16,759 bases of DNA from Gammaproteobacteria bacterium. Its GTDB lineage: Bacteria; Pseudomonadota; Gammaproteobacteria; HK1. The number at the start of each line of letters is the position of its first letter. Position 1 is the stretch's first letter. The stretch spans positions 1-16,759 of the forward strand of contig JABDQX010000003.1 in assembly GCA_013042035.1 (NCBI GenBank). The letters run 5' to 3'. A model generated the notes under the pieces. That model had not been told where the DNA came from. It was given only the letters and a program-made list of their open reading frames with translations, and made no database searches. Below are positions 1 through 7,869 of the stretch, piece by piece. A program made the translations under genes and the position numbers.

Positions 1-123
1 GTTACAGCCCTTGGAAATAGCTCTGCAGGCTGTGCCTTGCCTTGGCGCGTTTCTCGGGCTCTGAACTCTTGAAATAAGATGGAACGCGGCACCAGGGGGC
101 GCAAGATGCGTTTTGCATACAGT

Positions 124-1566
124 TTACTGGGTGAATAGGGCATCAACAAATTCACTGGCATCGAATGGTCTCAGATCATCTATCCCCTCACCGACACCGA
201 TAAAGCGAATGGGTAACGCCAATTGCTGAGCCAGGGCAAGGATGATTCCACCCTTGGCCGTACCATCGAGTTTCGTCAGCGTTATCCCGGTAAGCCCCAA
301 CACCTCGTGAAACTGTCTGGCCTGAGCCAGTGCATTTTGCCCGGTACCGGCATCCAATACCAATAAGGTCTCGTGGGGGGCCGTGTCATCCAGTTTTGTG
401 ATAACCCGGCGCACCTTTTTGATCTCTTCCATCAGATTGACCTGGGTATGCAGACGGCCTGCGGTATCCGCGATGAGCACGTCGAACTGCCGCGCCTTGG
501 CCGACTGCAAGGCATCGTAAACAACCGAGGCCGAATCGGCGCCTGTCTTCTGGGCAATGACCGGCACGCCGTTACGTTCACCCCATATCTGGAGTTGTTC
601 GACTGCCGCGGCCCGAAATGTATCGCCCGCCGCGAGCATGACACGCAGCCCATCGGCCTGCAGACGCTTGGCGAGTTTACCGATGGTGGTGGTTTTTCCC
701 GTTCCATTGACACCCACAACGAGAATAACGAAGGGTTCGGCTCGATTGGCCGGGATTGCAAACGCCCGGTCCACCGGTGCCAGTATTTCCAGCATATTTT
801 CCCGCAGCGCCGTAAATACCGCCTCCGCGTCGTTCAACTGGCGCCGCTTCAGGCGAGCGCCGATATCGCGAGTAATGCGTTCGGTGGCATCGACACCAAC
901 GTCCGCGGTCAGTAGCAGGGTTTCTATTTCCTCGATGAGATCGCCATCGACGGTTTTGCGACGGCGAAGAAAATCGGAAAGCCCGCCCACGAGGCCTGTG
1001 CGGGTGCGCCCCAGGGCACCCTTGAGCCTGGCAAACATACCGGGCTTTTTTTTGGGTTTTTTGGTGTCCGGTTCGGCGTTGGTTGCAGGTTCGGATTCAA
1101 CCGCCGCGTCGAGTGGTTTCCTATCGCCGACATCCTGAGAAAAATCACCAGAAAATTCCTCTGGTGTATTTTGGTCCCGATTGGATTGGGGTGGGGTGTC
1201 CGAAACAGGTTCGATAGCCGGTTTGGACGAGGCACCCTTGAGCCGTGCGAAGATGCCCGGTTTTTTTTTCGGTTTGTTTTCGATGTCCGGTTCGGGTTCG
1301 GTCGTTGGTACCGTGTGCGCTAATTCCTCTTGAGCAACATTTCCATCGAGATCAATTAATTGCTGACGCTCACCGAGCGACGCACTTGTTGCGCTTGGTG
1401 CTACGCTTGGCGTTGCGTCCGGCGTCGTGTCCGATTCAGTGGCGATGTCCGGCGCAGGTTCGATAGGGGGCTCGGCATCAATACCGAATGGGTGCTTAGA
1501 ATCGAGTTCGGGCGTTGGTGTTTCACCGGTTTTGCCTTTTTTTCTTCGGAATAAGGAAAACGCCAT
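124..1566 (-). CDS. ftsY: FtsY, signal recognition particle receptor GTPase
   Basis: SRP receptor that docks ribosome-nascent chain-SRP complexes at the inner membrane and hands them to SecYEG. The 480-residue protein has a proline- and acid-rich A domain (about 1-170), the N domain (about 185-270) and the GTPase G domain. Visible GTPase motifs are the P-loop GVNGTGKTTT (285-294), DTAGR (367-371) and TKLDGTAKGG (431-440). The amphipathic lipid-binding helix at the A/N boundary appears as PKKKPGMFARLKGA (171-184). A near-identical PKKKPGIFARLKGA sits at 99-112, and the N terminus carries a third basic-hydrophobic patch, FSLFRRKK. The ATG start agrees with that N-terminal patch, which E. coli FtsY also has in looser form. 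It is the last gene of the plsC-like/NYN/tsaC/ftsY run, 21 bases after the tsaC stop. Family identity is certain; the A domain is variable in all FtsY proteins. Confidence 0.97.
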   Translation of the reverse strand: MAFSLFRRKKGKTGETPTPELDSKHPFGIDAEPPIEPAPDIATESDTTPDATPSVAPSATSASLGERQQLIDLDGNVAQEELAHTVPTTEPEPDIENKPKKKPGIFARLKGASSKPAIEPVSDTPPQSNRDQNTPEEFSGDFSQDVGDRKPLDAAVESEPATNAEPDTKKPKKKPGMFARLKGALGRTRTGLVGGLSDFLRRRKTVDGDLIEEIETLLLTADVGVDATERITRDIGARLKRRQLNDAEAVFTALRENMLEILAPVDRAFAIPANRAEPFVILVVGVNGTGKTTTIGKLAKRLQADGLRVMLAAGDTFRAAAVEQLQIWGERNGVPVIAQKTGADSASVVYDALQSAKARQFDVLIADTAGRLHTQVNLMEEIKKVRRVITKLDDTAPHETLLVLDAGTGQNALAQARQFHEVLGLTGITLTKLDGTAKGGIILALAQQLALPIRFIGVGEGIDDLRPFDASEFVDALFTQ

Positions 1567-1587
1567 ATATTTTTCTCCATACCAAAT

Positions 1588-2166
1588 TTATCCAGGCCGG
1601 AGCACGCATCCGGTCAGGCCATTGCGAATCTCGCTCGGTCGCTGTCTGCCACCCACCTGACCCGGTAGGATATAGTCCAATTTCTGTCCAAACTGCCGCC
1701 TGACGTCGAGGATGTTTCGCGCGGCGGGTAAGCCACTGATATTTGCACTGGTGGAGACCAGGGCGCTACCGAAAGATTCACACAGCGCCACCACCCCCGG
1801 ATTGGCGCTGACCCGAACGGCAAGGGAATCGTGATGCCCGGTCAACCAGGGCGGTGTTGCCGGACGGGCAGGAAAGATCCAGGTGACAGGTCCCGGCCAG
1901 GTGGCATGAATTTCACGCATGCGTACCGGATCCAGTGTTTCGATGAAAGGCGCCAATTGGGAAAATCGGGAAGCGACCAGGATGAGTCCCTGGGAGACAG
2001 AGCGCTTTTTCAACGCAAGCAACCGTAACACGGCCTCATCATTTCGTGGATCGCATCCGAGGCCGAACACCGCTTCCGTCGGGTAGGCAATCACCCCGCC
2101 GGCCTTTAGCACAGCGGTGACGCGCTTCAGATGCCAGGGCTGAGCGATGCTGTCTTTTTTATCCAT
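1588..2166 (-). CDS. tsaC: TsaC, threonylcarbamoyl-AMP synthase (YrdC/Sua5 family)
   Basis: Makes threonylcarbamoyl-AMP from threonine, bicarbonate and ATP, the first step of t6A37 formation on ANN-decoding tRNAs; TsaB, TsaD and TsaE finish the reaction elsewhere in the genome. The protein is a single YrdC domain. Seen motifs are AYPTEAVFGLGCDP near the N terminus, the KKRSVSQGLILVAS basic nucleotide-binding stretch, WPGPVTWIFPA, and STSANISG, which contributes to the active site. The frame is open to a TTG at 2217, but I chose the ATG at 2166. It gives 192 residues, close to the 190 of E. coli TsaC, and aligns the N termini. No strong ribosome binding site precedes either start. There is no C-terminal Sua5 extension, so this is the short TsaC type. 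It lies 69 bases after the NYN gene, probably in the same transcript. Confidence 0.93.
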   Translation of the reverse strand: MDKKDSIAQPWHLKRVTAVLKAGGVIAYPTEAVFGLGCDPRNDEAVLRLLALKKRSVSQGLILVASRFSQLAPFIETLDPVRMREIHATWPGPVTWIFPARPATPPWLTGHHDSLAVRVSANPGVVALCESFGSALVSTSANISGLPAARNILDVRRQFGQKLDYILPGQVGGRQRPSEIRNGLTGCVLRPG

Positions 2167-2235
2167 CCACGAAGGAATACCAATATTTTCACCCTGCAAT
2201 CCCTCGGCAACCGCCAAAAGGCAGCCGCCAAAAAA

Positions 2236-3069
2236 TTACCGTCCCGCCATATGCAATACCCGCACATTGGATGCGGATCTCCCGCCCTCCTTTTGGAGAT
2301 TCTCCTTTAAGTAGAATTCGAGAACGGTTTCCCGATTGAGCAGAATATCTCCCGTGATCCCCTCGGCCAGTTCATTGGCGTGGCAAAACACACTTTCATA
2401 CGGTGATTCCTGTTCACGGGTATCCGTCACCCACAGATTGGGGCTGATCTCGCGCACATAACGGAGAAATCCGAATCCCTTATCCGGAAACCATTTACTG
2501 CAAACCCCTCGCACACAGGAACCGATGTTTCCCCATTCGTTTTTCGGCTCATAGGAAAACGGCAACAGGTCCGGAATCAGATAACCGGAATAAAATGCAT
2601 CTACCTGACGTTGCAGCTCCCGAGAAACATTTTTGAATCCAAGTAGATCGACACGGGATCCCCTGTTTTGAAGTGCGTTGACCACCTGAAGAAAATCACC
2701 GTCGCCGGTCACCAATAAAACACGATCCAGATGCTCGGATTGGAGCATGGCATCCACCGCAAGGTCCAGATCGGCGTTGGCCTTTGTGGTGATGTTCCCC
2801 TCATCGTCAGTATATCTGCGGACATATTTCACGATAATCTTCCATCCGAAATCACGCACCATTTGCTGGTAGATGTAAGATTTTTTGGCATATTCCGAAT
2901 CGCTTTCCGCGCGTTCTCTATCGAAGGCAATATAGGTATTTAGCCGCAACAGGGTGCCACCATCGCGGGCAGCGAATCTGCGAAGGACATCATAGCGTAA
3001 CTGATAACCGCCATTTAGCCGTATATTCTCGGCATCGACAAAAACGCCGACTCGTAGTGAAAAACTCAA
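2236..3069 (-). CDS. NYN/PIN-like nuclease fused to a cold-shock domain
   Basis: The 277-residue protein has two domains. Residues about 6-165 form a NYN (LabA/DUF88) domain, a PIN-like metal-dependent RNase fold. The acidic residues expected in its active site are visible: VFVDAEN near the N terminus, the ADLDLAVD segment, and VTGDGDF (D123 and D125). Residues about 186-272 resemble a cold-shock/OB domain, with GVCSKWFPDKGFGFLR (the RNP1-like KGFGF), SVFCHANEL (the FVH-like RNP2 strand), and a closing VLEFYLKEN...GGRSASNVRVL. Inference: a cytoplasmic RNA-binding ribonuclease; its substrate cannot be read from sequence. The start is a TTG with GGAG nine bases before it. The frame extends to another TTG at 3084, but that one overlaps the GGAG. 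The gene begins about 21 bases after the plsC-like stop. Confidence 0.8.
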   Translation of the reverse strand: MSFSLRVGVFVDAENIRLNGGYQLRYDVLRRFAARDGGTLLRLNTYIAFDRERAESDSEYAKKSYIYQQMVRDFGWKIIVKYVRRYTDDEGNITTKANADLDLAVDAMLQSEHLDRVLLVTGDGDFLQVVNALQNRGSRVDLLGFKNVSRELQRQVDAFYSGYLIPDLLPFSYEPKNEWGNIGSCVRGVCSKWFPDKGFGFLRYVREISPNLWVTDTREQESPYESVFCHANELAEGITGDILLNRETVLEFYLKENLQKEGGRSASNVRVLHMAGR

Positions 3070-3090
3070 AATAATTATCTCCAAGCAACA

Positions 3091-3837
3091 TTATTTGCGA
3101 ATCCGTTCCACTGTATTTTCAATCCATTCTTTTGACAATGCATTAATCCGCGCCGCGCTGAGATCTCCGGATTCAATGGGAGCCCCGATAACCAGGCGTA
3201 TGATCCCGGGGTTTTTAATAAAACCGTGGCGTGGCCAAAAATCGCCCGCATTGTGCGCTACGGGCACAACAAAACGACCGGATCGTTTTGCAAGTAACGC
3301 ACCACCGCTGAAATAGTTCCCTTTCTCGCCTGGCGCGACCCGCGTACCCTCGGGAAATATTGTCACCCAAATCCCCGCATCCAGACACGGACGGCCCTGC
3401 TCCACAACTTTCCACAATGCACGGTGCGTCGTTTTTCGGTCGATGGCAATCGGCCTTAGCGCCGCAAGCGCCCATCCCAGGAAGGGAATCCACATAAGCT
3501 CCCGTTTCAATACCCATACCTGAGGCCGGAAAATAATCTGTAACACAAGGGTTTCCCAGGAAGACTCATGTTTACACAACACAACCCCCGCGGTTGCCGG
3601 AATATTCTCTTTCCCTTCTACCTGGTAAGTAAGTAAGCAGATTTTTGCCAGGCACCATAGATTCAGATAAGCCCAAAGCGCCGTAAACCTGTGGCGGAAG
3701 CGGAAAGGGAGGGGCCAGATAAGCGGACAAAGCACGCCGAAAATGAGCGTGGAAAAGAGCTGGATTAGATTGAACACGACAGACCGGAAGATAAGTTCGG
3801 TCTTTTGCCACAATGTCCGATCGAGGTGAGAGATCAT
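3091..3837 (-). CDS. 1-acyl-sn-glycerol-3-phosphate acyltransferase (PlsC family)
   Basis: Predicted to transfer an acyl chain to the sn-2 position of lysophosphatidic acid, giving phosphatidic acid for membrane phospholipids. The 248 residues begin with a hydrophobic segment (about 17-42) that should anchor the protein to the inner membrane. Block I is KHESSWET (H90 to E95), so the usual HX4D dyad is HX4E here. Block II surrounds VWVLKRELMWIPFLGW (107-122), block III is FPEGTR (161-166), and block IV is the VVPVAHNAG stretch (190-198). Length is normal for PlsC. The ATG start is well placed, but the ribosome binding site is weak. It appears to be the first gene of the minus-strand run ending in ftsY. 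Because PlsC paralogues are common, I cannot say whether this is the main cellular enzyme or a more specialised lysolipid acyltransferase. Confidence 0.88.
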   Translation of the reverse strand: MISHLDRTLWQKTELIFRSVVFNLIQLFSTLIFGVLCPLIWPLPFRFRHRFTALWAYLNLWCLAKICLLTYQVEGKENIPATAGVVLCKHESSWETLVLQIIFRPQVWVLKRELMWIPFLGWALAALRPIAIDRKTTHRALWKVVEQGRPCLDAGIWVTIFPEGTRVAPGEKGNYFSGGALLAKRSGRFVVPVAHNAGDFWPRHGFIKNPGIIRLVIGAPIESGDLSAARINALSKEWIENTVERIRK

Positions 3838-3902
3838 TTGCGTTTATTGTGAGATTTTATGATCCGGGTTGTCCAGATCAAGTTGCCCGGGTTCGAGAAT
3901 GA

Positions 3903-3908
3903 AGTATA
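3903..3908 (-). promoter_or_regulatory. possible -10 element for the plsC-like/ftsY transcript
   Basis: Minus-strand hexamer TATACT, about 66 bases before the acyltransferase ATG, in an AT-rich stretch. It matches a sigma70 -10 box at five of six positions. I see no convincing -35 box at 16-18 bases upstream, so this is only a candidate. Confidence 0.22.
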
Positions 3909-3970
3909 CACGACGTATCAATTATTTTGGGCTATCATTTTTGGCTATTGTCTCCACAATCAGGATGTCC

Positions 3971-4072
3971 GATACTGAGAGCGTGTCTTAAAAATCCCCA
4001 GTCTACTGCGGCGGCCCCCAATCGGGCTACCGCCTCGCGACGACCCGGAATTTTCAGCCACGCTCTCAGATC
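3971..4072. repeat. 102-base inverted-repeat element, possible MITE or IS remnant
   Basis: CTGAGAGCGTG at 3975-3985 is perfectly matched in inverse by CACGCTCTCAG at 4059-4069. The match extends outward as GAT(A)/ATC with one unpaired base. It also extends inward with lower identity (CTTAAAAATCCCC against CTGAAAATTCCGG), so the ends are about 25 bases long. The 75-base core is GC-rich and codes for nothing convincing. Matched imperfect ends around a short non-coding core are typical of miniature inverted-repeat elements or of an IS reduced to its ends. I find no clean target-site duplication. The right end stops only a few bases before the longest possible glgX frame, so the element may have replaced or supplied that gene's upstream region. 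Confidence 0.5.
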
Positions 4073-4101
4073 TCGTGAAAATCTCCTTTGGACGAAAACA
4101 C

Positions 4102-6336
4102 ATGGCGGGGGCGATCATGATCACATATCAAGGAAAAGAACAAAAAAATCCGCAAGAACGACTGGTGGAGATTGGGTCCGCCCGATTGATGACAAGTCGG
4201 GGTGAGCCGCTGCCACTAGGCGCCAAAACCCATCGCAAGGGAATCAATTTCTCTATCTTCTCGGGACATGCGACAGAGGTCACGCTGCTGATTGCTTCGC
4301 CTTGTAAAGCATCCACCGAATCATCCACTTCGCATCTGACTCTCGTCGGTAACGAGCCGGAAAATGCATCCCGGAATACTTTGTCCGAGAATATTATCGA
4401 GATTCCATTGGATCCCAAGACAAACAAAACCGGCGATATTTGGCATATCCTGATTCAGGATCTCAAACCGAATGTACACTATGGCTACCGGATGAATTGC
4501 GATCCGAATCCCAAGCCCGATGTCCAATGTTTCGATAAGGAGCGCACTTTGCTGGATCCTTACGCGCGCGCCATTGCCGGACACCATCAGTGGGGGATAT
4601 TCCCGGATGAAGATGGCGGCGACAAACGCCGATTCAGCGAGCGATGCTCCGTAGTGATCGAAAGCGATTTCGACTGGGACGACGATCAACAACTCAACAT
4701 TCCCCTGGCCGATTCCATTATATATGAACTCCATGTCAGGGGTTTTACATGCGATCCATCGTCCGGCGTGCAAAATCCTGGAACCTTTCTGGGCCTGACG
4801 GAAAAGATCCCCTACCTCAAATCCCTTGGTATAACCGCCGTCGAGCTGCTGCCCGTCTACGAATTCGAGGAGCGGGATACCGATCGCGTCAATCCACTGA
4901 CCGGCAAGCCGCTGTTGAACTATTGGGGTTACCATCCCATCTCATTTTTTGCGCCGAAAAACTCATATGGAACCAGCAAGGAAGACGGCGCGGTCGTGCG
5001 GGAATTCAAGGCCATGGTGAAGGCCTTTCACGCGGCCGGGATTGAAGTCATCCTGGATGTGGTTTTCAACCACACGGCCGAAGGAGACGAACGGGGAACG
5101 ACCTTCTCGTTTCGTGGTATCGATAACGCCGTGTACTATATCGTAAATCCTGAAAATGGCGCCTACCACAACTACTCCGGATGCGGAAATACTGTCAACT
5201 GTAATCACCCCGTGGTTCGGGAGATGATATTGGACAGCCTTCGGTACTGGGTGACGGAGATGCACGTGGATGGTTTCCGGTTCGATCTCGCCTCGATACT
5301 CGGGCGCGGTCGGGACGGTTCGGTATTGCACAATCCACCACTGCTCGAAGGTATCGCCGGCGATCCGGTTCTTGCCAATACCAAACTGATTGCCGAGGCC
5401 TGGGACGCGGCCGGGCTCTATCAGGTTGGAACATTTCCCCACTGGGGGCGCTGGGCGGAATGGAACGGACACTTCCGCGATGATATCCGAAAGTTCGTGC
5501 GCGGCGATCCGGGTATGGTGCAGGCCTTGGCTACCCGGATGACCGGCAGCCCGGATCTCTATCAAACCAGCAACCGTGAACCCTATCACAGCATAAATTT
5601 CATTACCTGCCATGATGGATTTACGCTCATGGATGTCACTTCGTACAACGGAAAGCACAACATCGAAAACGGAGAAGATGAGCGCGACGGCCATAACGAC
5701 AACCTCAGTTGGAATTGTGGCGAGGAGGGGCTGACAAGCAACGGGGAAATAAATCGGCTTCGCCGCCGTCAGATGAAAAACATGGCAACGTTGCTCTTGT
5801 TGTCCCATGGCGTCCCCATGATACTGAGTGGCGACGAGATGGGACGCACCCAGCGCGGCAATAACAATGCCTATTGCCAGGATAACGAAATCAGTTGGCT
5901 CGATTGGGACATGACGCGGGAAAACGCGGATCTGGTACGTTTCTTTCAGCGACTAATCGCGTTGCGGCGCGCGTATGCCGCGCTGCGGCGGGAATCATTC
6001 CTGCCCGATGAGCAAGGCTCGACAGTCTCCGTGGAATGGCACGGTATCACGCCCTACCAACCGGATTGGTCTTACGAATCGAGAACGCTCGCCAAATGCA
6101 TGCGAGTCATCACGCCCAGTGGTGAAAGTGAGAGTATCTATCTGATCGCAAGTGCCTACACGGATGCATTGTCATTCGAGCTTCCCAAGCTCAATGAACG
6201 ATCCTGGTACCGGATTGCCGATACGGCGCTGGATTCACCGCGGGATATCGTCGATTCCGGCCAGGAAGAGCGCCTTGATGATCAGGAGCGCTATTGGGTG
6301 CAGCCACGGTCGGTCGTCATCTTGATAGAAAAATAG
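4102..6336 (+). CDS. glgX: GlgX-type glycogen debranching enzyme (isoamylase/TreX, GH13)
   Basis: Hydrolyses alpha-1,6 branch linkages of glycogen or limit dextrins in the cytoplasm. The order is an N-terminal carbohydrate-binding fold (about 25-200), the GH13 barrel, and a short C-terminal beta domain ending in RSVVILIEK. The catalytic triad is visible: nucleophile D395 in DGFRFDLAS, acid/base E432 in LIAEAWD, and D505 in FITCHDGF. Region I is DVVFNHTAEG. The 744-residue length suits the isoamylase/TreX/GlgX group; E. coli GlgX is shorter at about 657. The frame is open from a GTG at 4075, with ATGs at 4102 and 4117. I chose 4102 because GGA lies nine bases upstream, but 4117 is almost as good. 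There are no other glycogen genes in the window. An inverted-repeat element sits just upstream. Confidence 0.93.
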   Translation: MAGAIMITYQGKEQKNPQERLVEIGSARLMTSRGEPLPLGAKTHRKGINFSIFSGHATEVTLLIASPCKASTESSTSHLTLVGNEPENASRNTLSENIIEIPLDPKTNKTGDIWHILIQDLKPNVHYGYRMNCDPNPKPDVQCFDKERTLLDPYARAIAGHHQWGIFPDEDGGDKRRFSERCSVVIESDFDWDDDQQLNIPLADSIIYELHVRGFTCDPSSGVQNPGTFLGLTEKIPYLKSLGITAVELLPVYEFEERDTDRVNPLTGKPLLNYWGYHPISFFAPKNSYGTSKEDGAVVREFKAMVKAFHAAGIEVILDVVFNHTAEGDERGTTFSFRGIDNAVYYIVNPENGAYHNYSGCGNTVNCNHPVVREMILDSLRYWVTEMHVDGFRFDLASILGRGRDGSVLHNPPLLEGIAGDPVLANTKLIAEAWDAAGLYQVGTFPHWGRWAEWNGHFRDDIRKFVRGDPGMVQALATRMTGSPDLYQTSNREPYHSINFITCHDGFTLMDVTSYNGKHNIENGEDERDGHNDNLSWNCGEEGLTSNGEINRLRRRQMKNMATLLLLSHGVPMILSGDEMGRTQRGNNNAYCQDNEISWLDWDMTRENADLVRFFQRLIALRRAYAALRRESFLPDEQGSTVSVEWHGITPYQPDWSYESRTLAKCMRVITPSGESESIYLIASAYTDALSFELPKLNERSWYRIADTALDSPRDIVDSGQEERLDDQERYWVQPRSVVILIEK

Positions 6337-6384
6337 GCCGCAAATATTATTGTGTTCTGATGTTCGAAGCAGCTCGCCCGTTCA

Positions 6385-6409
6385 GGGGGCGGTCGTCGGG
6401 ACCGCTCCC
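6385..6409. terminator. GC-rich hairpin between convergent glgX and mpl
   Basis: GGGGGCGGTC (6385-6394) pairs with GACCGCTCCC (6400-6409) around a five-base loop; one position is a G-T wobble. It lies in the 97-base gap between the converging glgX and mpl ends, where a bidirectional terminator would be expected. Neither strand has a T tract after the stem. It is therefore not a standard intrinsic terminator, and it may act only as a 3'-end stabiliser or pause. Confidence 0.4.
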
Positions 6410-6433
6410 AGACCAGGAGGGAGGGATGGCGCT

Positions 6434-7837
6434 TCATCGGCAGGATTTTATCGCCTCAATCAATCGATCATGTATTCCTCCGAAACCACCGTTACTCATA
6501 ATGAGTACATGATCACCTGCCCGGGCAATCCCGGCAATATCCGTAACGATGGCATCAATGCTGTTTCGAAGGTGTCCATTGGATCCGAACTCCTCGACCA
6601 CGTTGCCCATGTCCCAGCCAATGTTCGGAGGCTCATAGAGCCAAAGTAGATCGGCATCCATCAGGGCAGGGGCGATGGCGCCCCGATGGATACCCAGACG
6701 CATGGTATTGGAGCGAGGCTCCAGGACGGCGATGATGCGTTGCCCACCGACTCGTGCTCGCAAACCGGCCAATGTTGTCGCGATGGCAGTGGGATGGTGA
6801 GCAAAGTCATCGTAGACAGTAATACCGTGGATCCTGCCCCGTTCCTCCAAACGCCGTTTTACGCCGCGAAATTTACCCAAGGCTCGACACGCCGATGCCA
6901 CGGAAACGCCAGCATGGTATGCCCCGGCAATGGCAGCCAAGGCATTTTGGATGTTGTGTTCTCCGATCAGCGCCCACTCGACCCGACCCGACTCGATACC
7001 CTGATACCAAACACTGAAAGAACTGCCGTCATTGGCCGTAGGGTCTTTTTTTGCCTGCCAGATTGCGGACGGTCCACCGAAATATTCGACGGGTGTCCAG
7101 CAGCCCATGGCCAGTGTCTGTTCAAGGGCCTCGTCTTCTTCGGGACACAGGATGCGCCCGTTACCGGGAATAGTGCGTATCAGATGGTGAAACTGGGTTT
7201 GAATCGCGGCCAGATCCGGAAAGATATCCCCATGGTCGAATTCGAGGTTATTGAGGAGCAATGTCCTCGGTCGGTAGTGGATGAATTTGGATCGCTTATC
7301 GAAAAAGGCCGTATCGTATTCGTCGGCCTCCACGACAAAAAAGGGTGATTCGCCAAGACGGGCGGAGACGCCGAAGTTTTGTGGAATGCCGCCTATCAGG
7401 AAGCCTGATTTGGTTGGTGCGGCAGTGGAAGCAGCATGAGCGCTCTCATCAAGAATAAAGGCCAACAAGGCGGAAGTCGTTGTTTTACCATGAGTCCCAG
7501 CAACGGCGATCACCCAGCGGTTACGTAACACGTTTTCCGCCAACCAGGCAGGCCCGGACATGAAGGGGATGTTGTGTTCGGGGCGGCAATTGAGGATGTA
7601 TTCAACGGCCTCATTGCCTCGGGAAAGAGCATTGCCCACGATCACACACTCGGGTGCCGGATACAGATGTTTTGGGTCGTAGCCTTCCCAGACGGGAATG
7701 CCCTCCGCCGCCAGTTGGTCGCTCATAGGTGGGTAAGCACCTACATCTTGCCCTGTGACATGATGACCGAGCTGACGGGCGAGAATGGCAACGCCCGCCA
7801 TGAATGTGCCGCAGATACCCAGGATATGTAGGTGCAT
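6434..7837 (-). CDS. mpl: Mpl, UDP-MurNAc:L-Ala-gamma-D-Glu-meso-DAP ligase
   Basis: Murein-recycling ligase that joins the recovered tripeptide L-Ala-gamma-D-Glu-meso-DAP to UDP-N-acetylmuramate in the cytoplasm, feeding it back into peptidoglycan precursor synthesis. It is a Mur-ligase family protein of 467 residues, close to the roughly 457 of E. coli Mpl. The N-terminal UDP-binding domain starts with HLHILGICGTFMAGVA, which is typical of Mpl rather than MurC. The ATP P-loop is AGTHGKTTT (113-121). The central domain has FFVVEADEYDTAFFDKRSKF, a Mpl/MurC signature. The C-terminal domain has YDDFAHHPTAI. The start is an ATG with AAAGG just upstream. It begins 32 bases after the rne stop on the same strand, so the two may be co-transcribed. 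Confidence 0.95.
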   Translation of the reverse strand: MHLHILGICGTFMAGVAILARQLGHHVTGQDVGAYPPMSDQLAAEGIPVWEGYDPKHLYPAPECVIVGNALSRGNEAVEYILNCRPEHNIPFMSGPAWLAENVLRNRWVIAVAGTHGKTTTSALLAFILDESAHAASTAAPTKSGFLIGGIPQNFGVSARLGESPFFVVEADEYDTAFFDKRSKFIHYRPRTLLLNNLEFDHGDIFPDLAAIQTQFHHLIRTIPGNGRILCPEEDEALEQTLAMGCWTPVEYFGGPSAIWQAKKDPTANDGSSFSVWYQGIESGRVEWALIGEHNIQNALAAIAGAYHAGVSVASACRALGKFRGVKRRLEERGRIHGITVYDDFAHHPTAIATTLAGLRARVGGQRIIAVLEPRSNTMRLGIHRGAIAPALMDADLLWLYEPPNIGWDMGNVVEEFGSNGHLRNSIDAIVTDIAGIARAGDHVLIMSNGGFGGIHDRLIEAIKSCR

Positions 7838-7869
7838 GAGGCCTTTAATCCAACATTATCCTTGCCTAT

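Noticed and set aside
2..118. 38-codon minus-strand frame after ftsY with an ATG start
   Set aside because: No ribosome binding site, no recognisable motif, and frames of this length occur by chance. The rest of 1-123 shows only a weak six-base stem (101-116) without a T tract.
373..1138. Plus-strand open frames of 180 and 193 codons
   Set aside because: They lie antisense within ftsY, whose frame has clear SRP-GTPase motifs. Their composition is that of an antisense shadow, and they have no family features.
3927..4205. Plus-strand 92-codon frame across the inverted-repeat element
   Set aside because: It overlaps the start of glgX in another frame and has no plausible domain; it is probably a by-product of the GC-rich repeat core.
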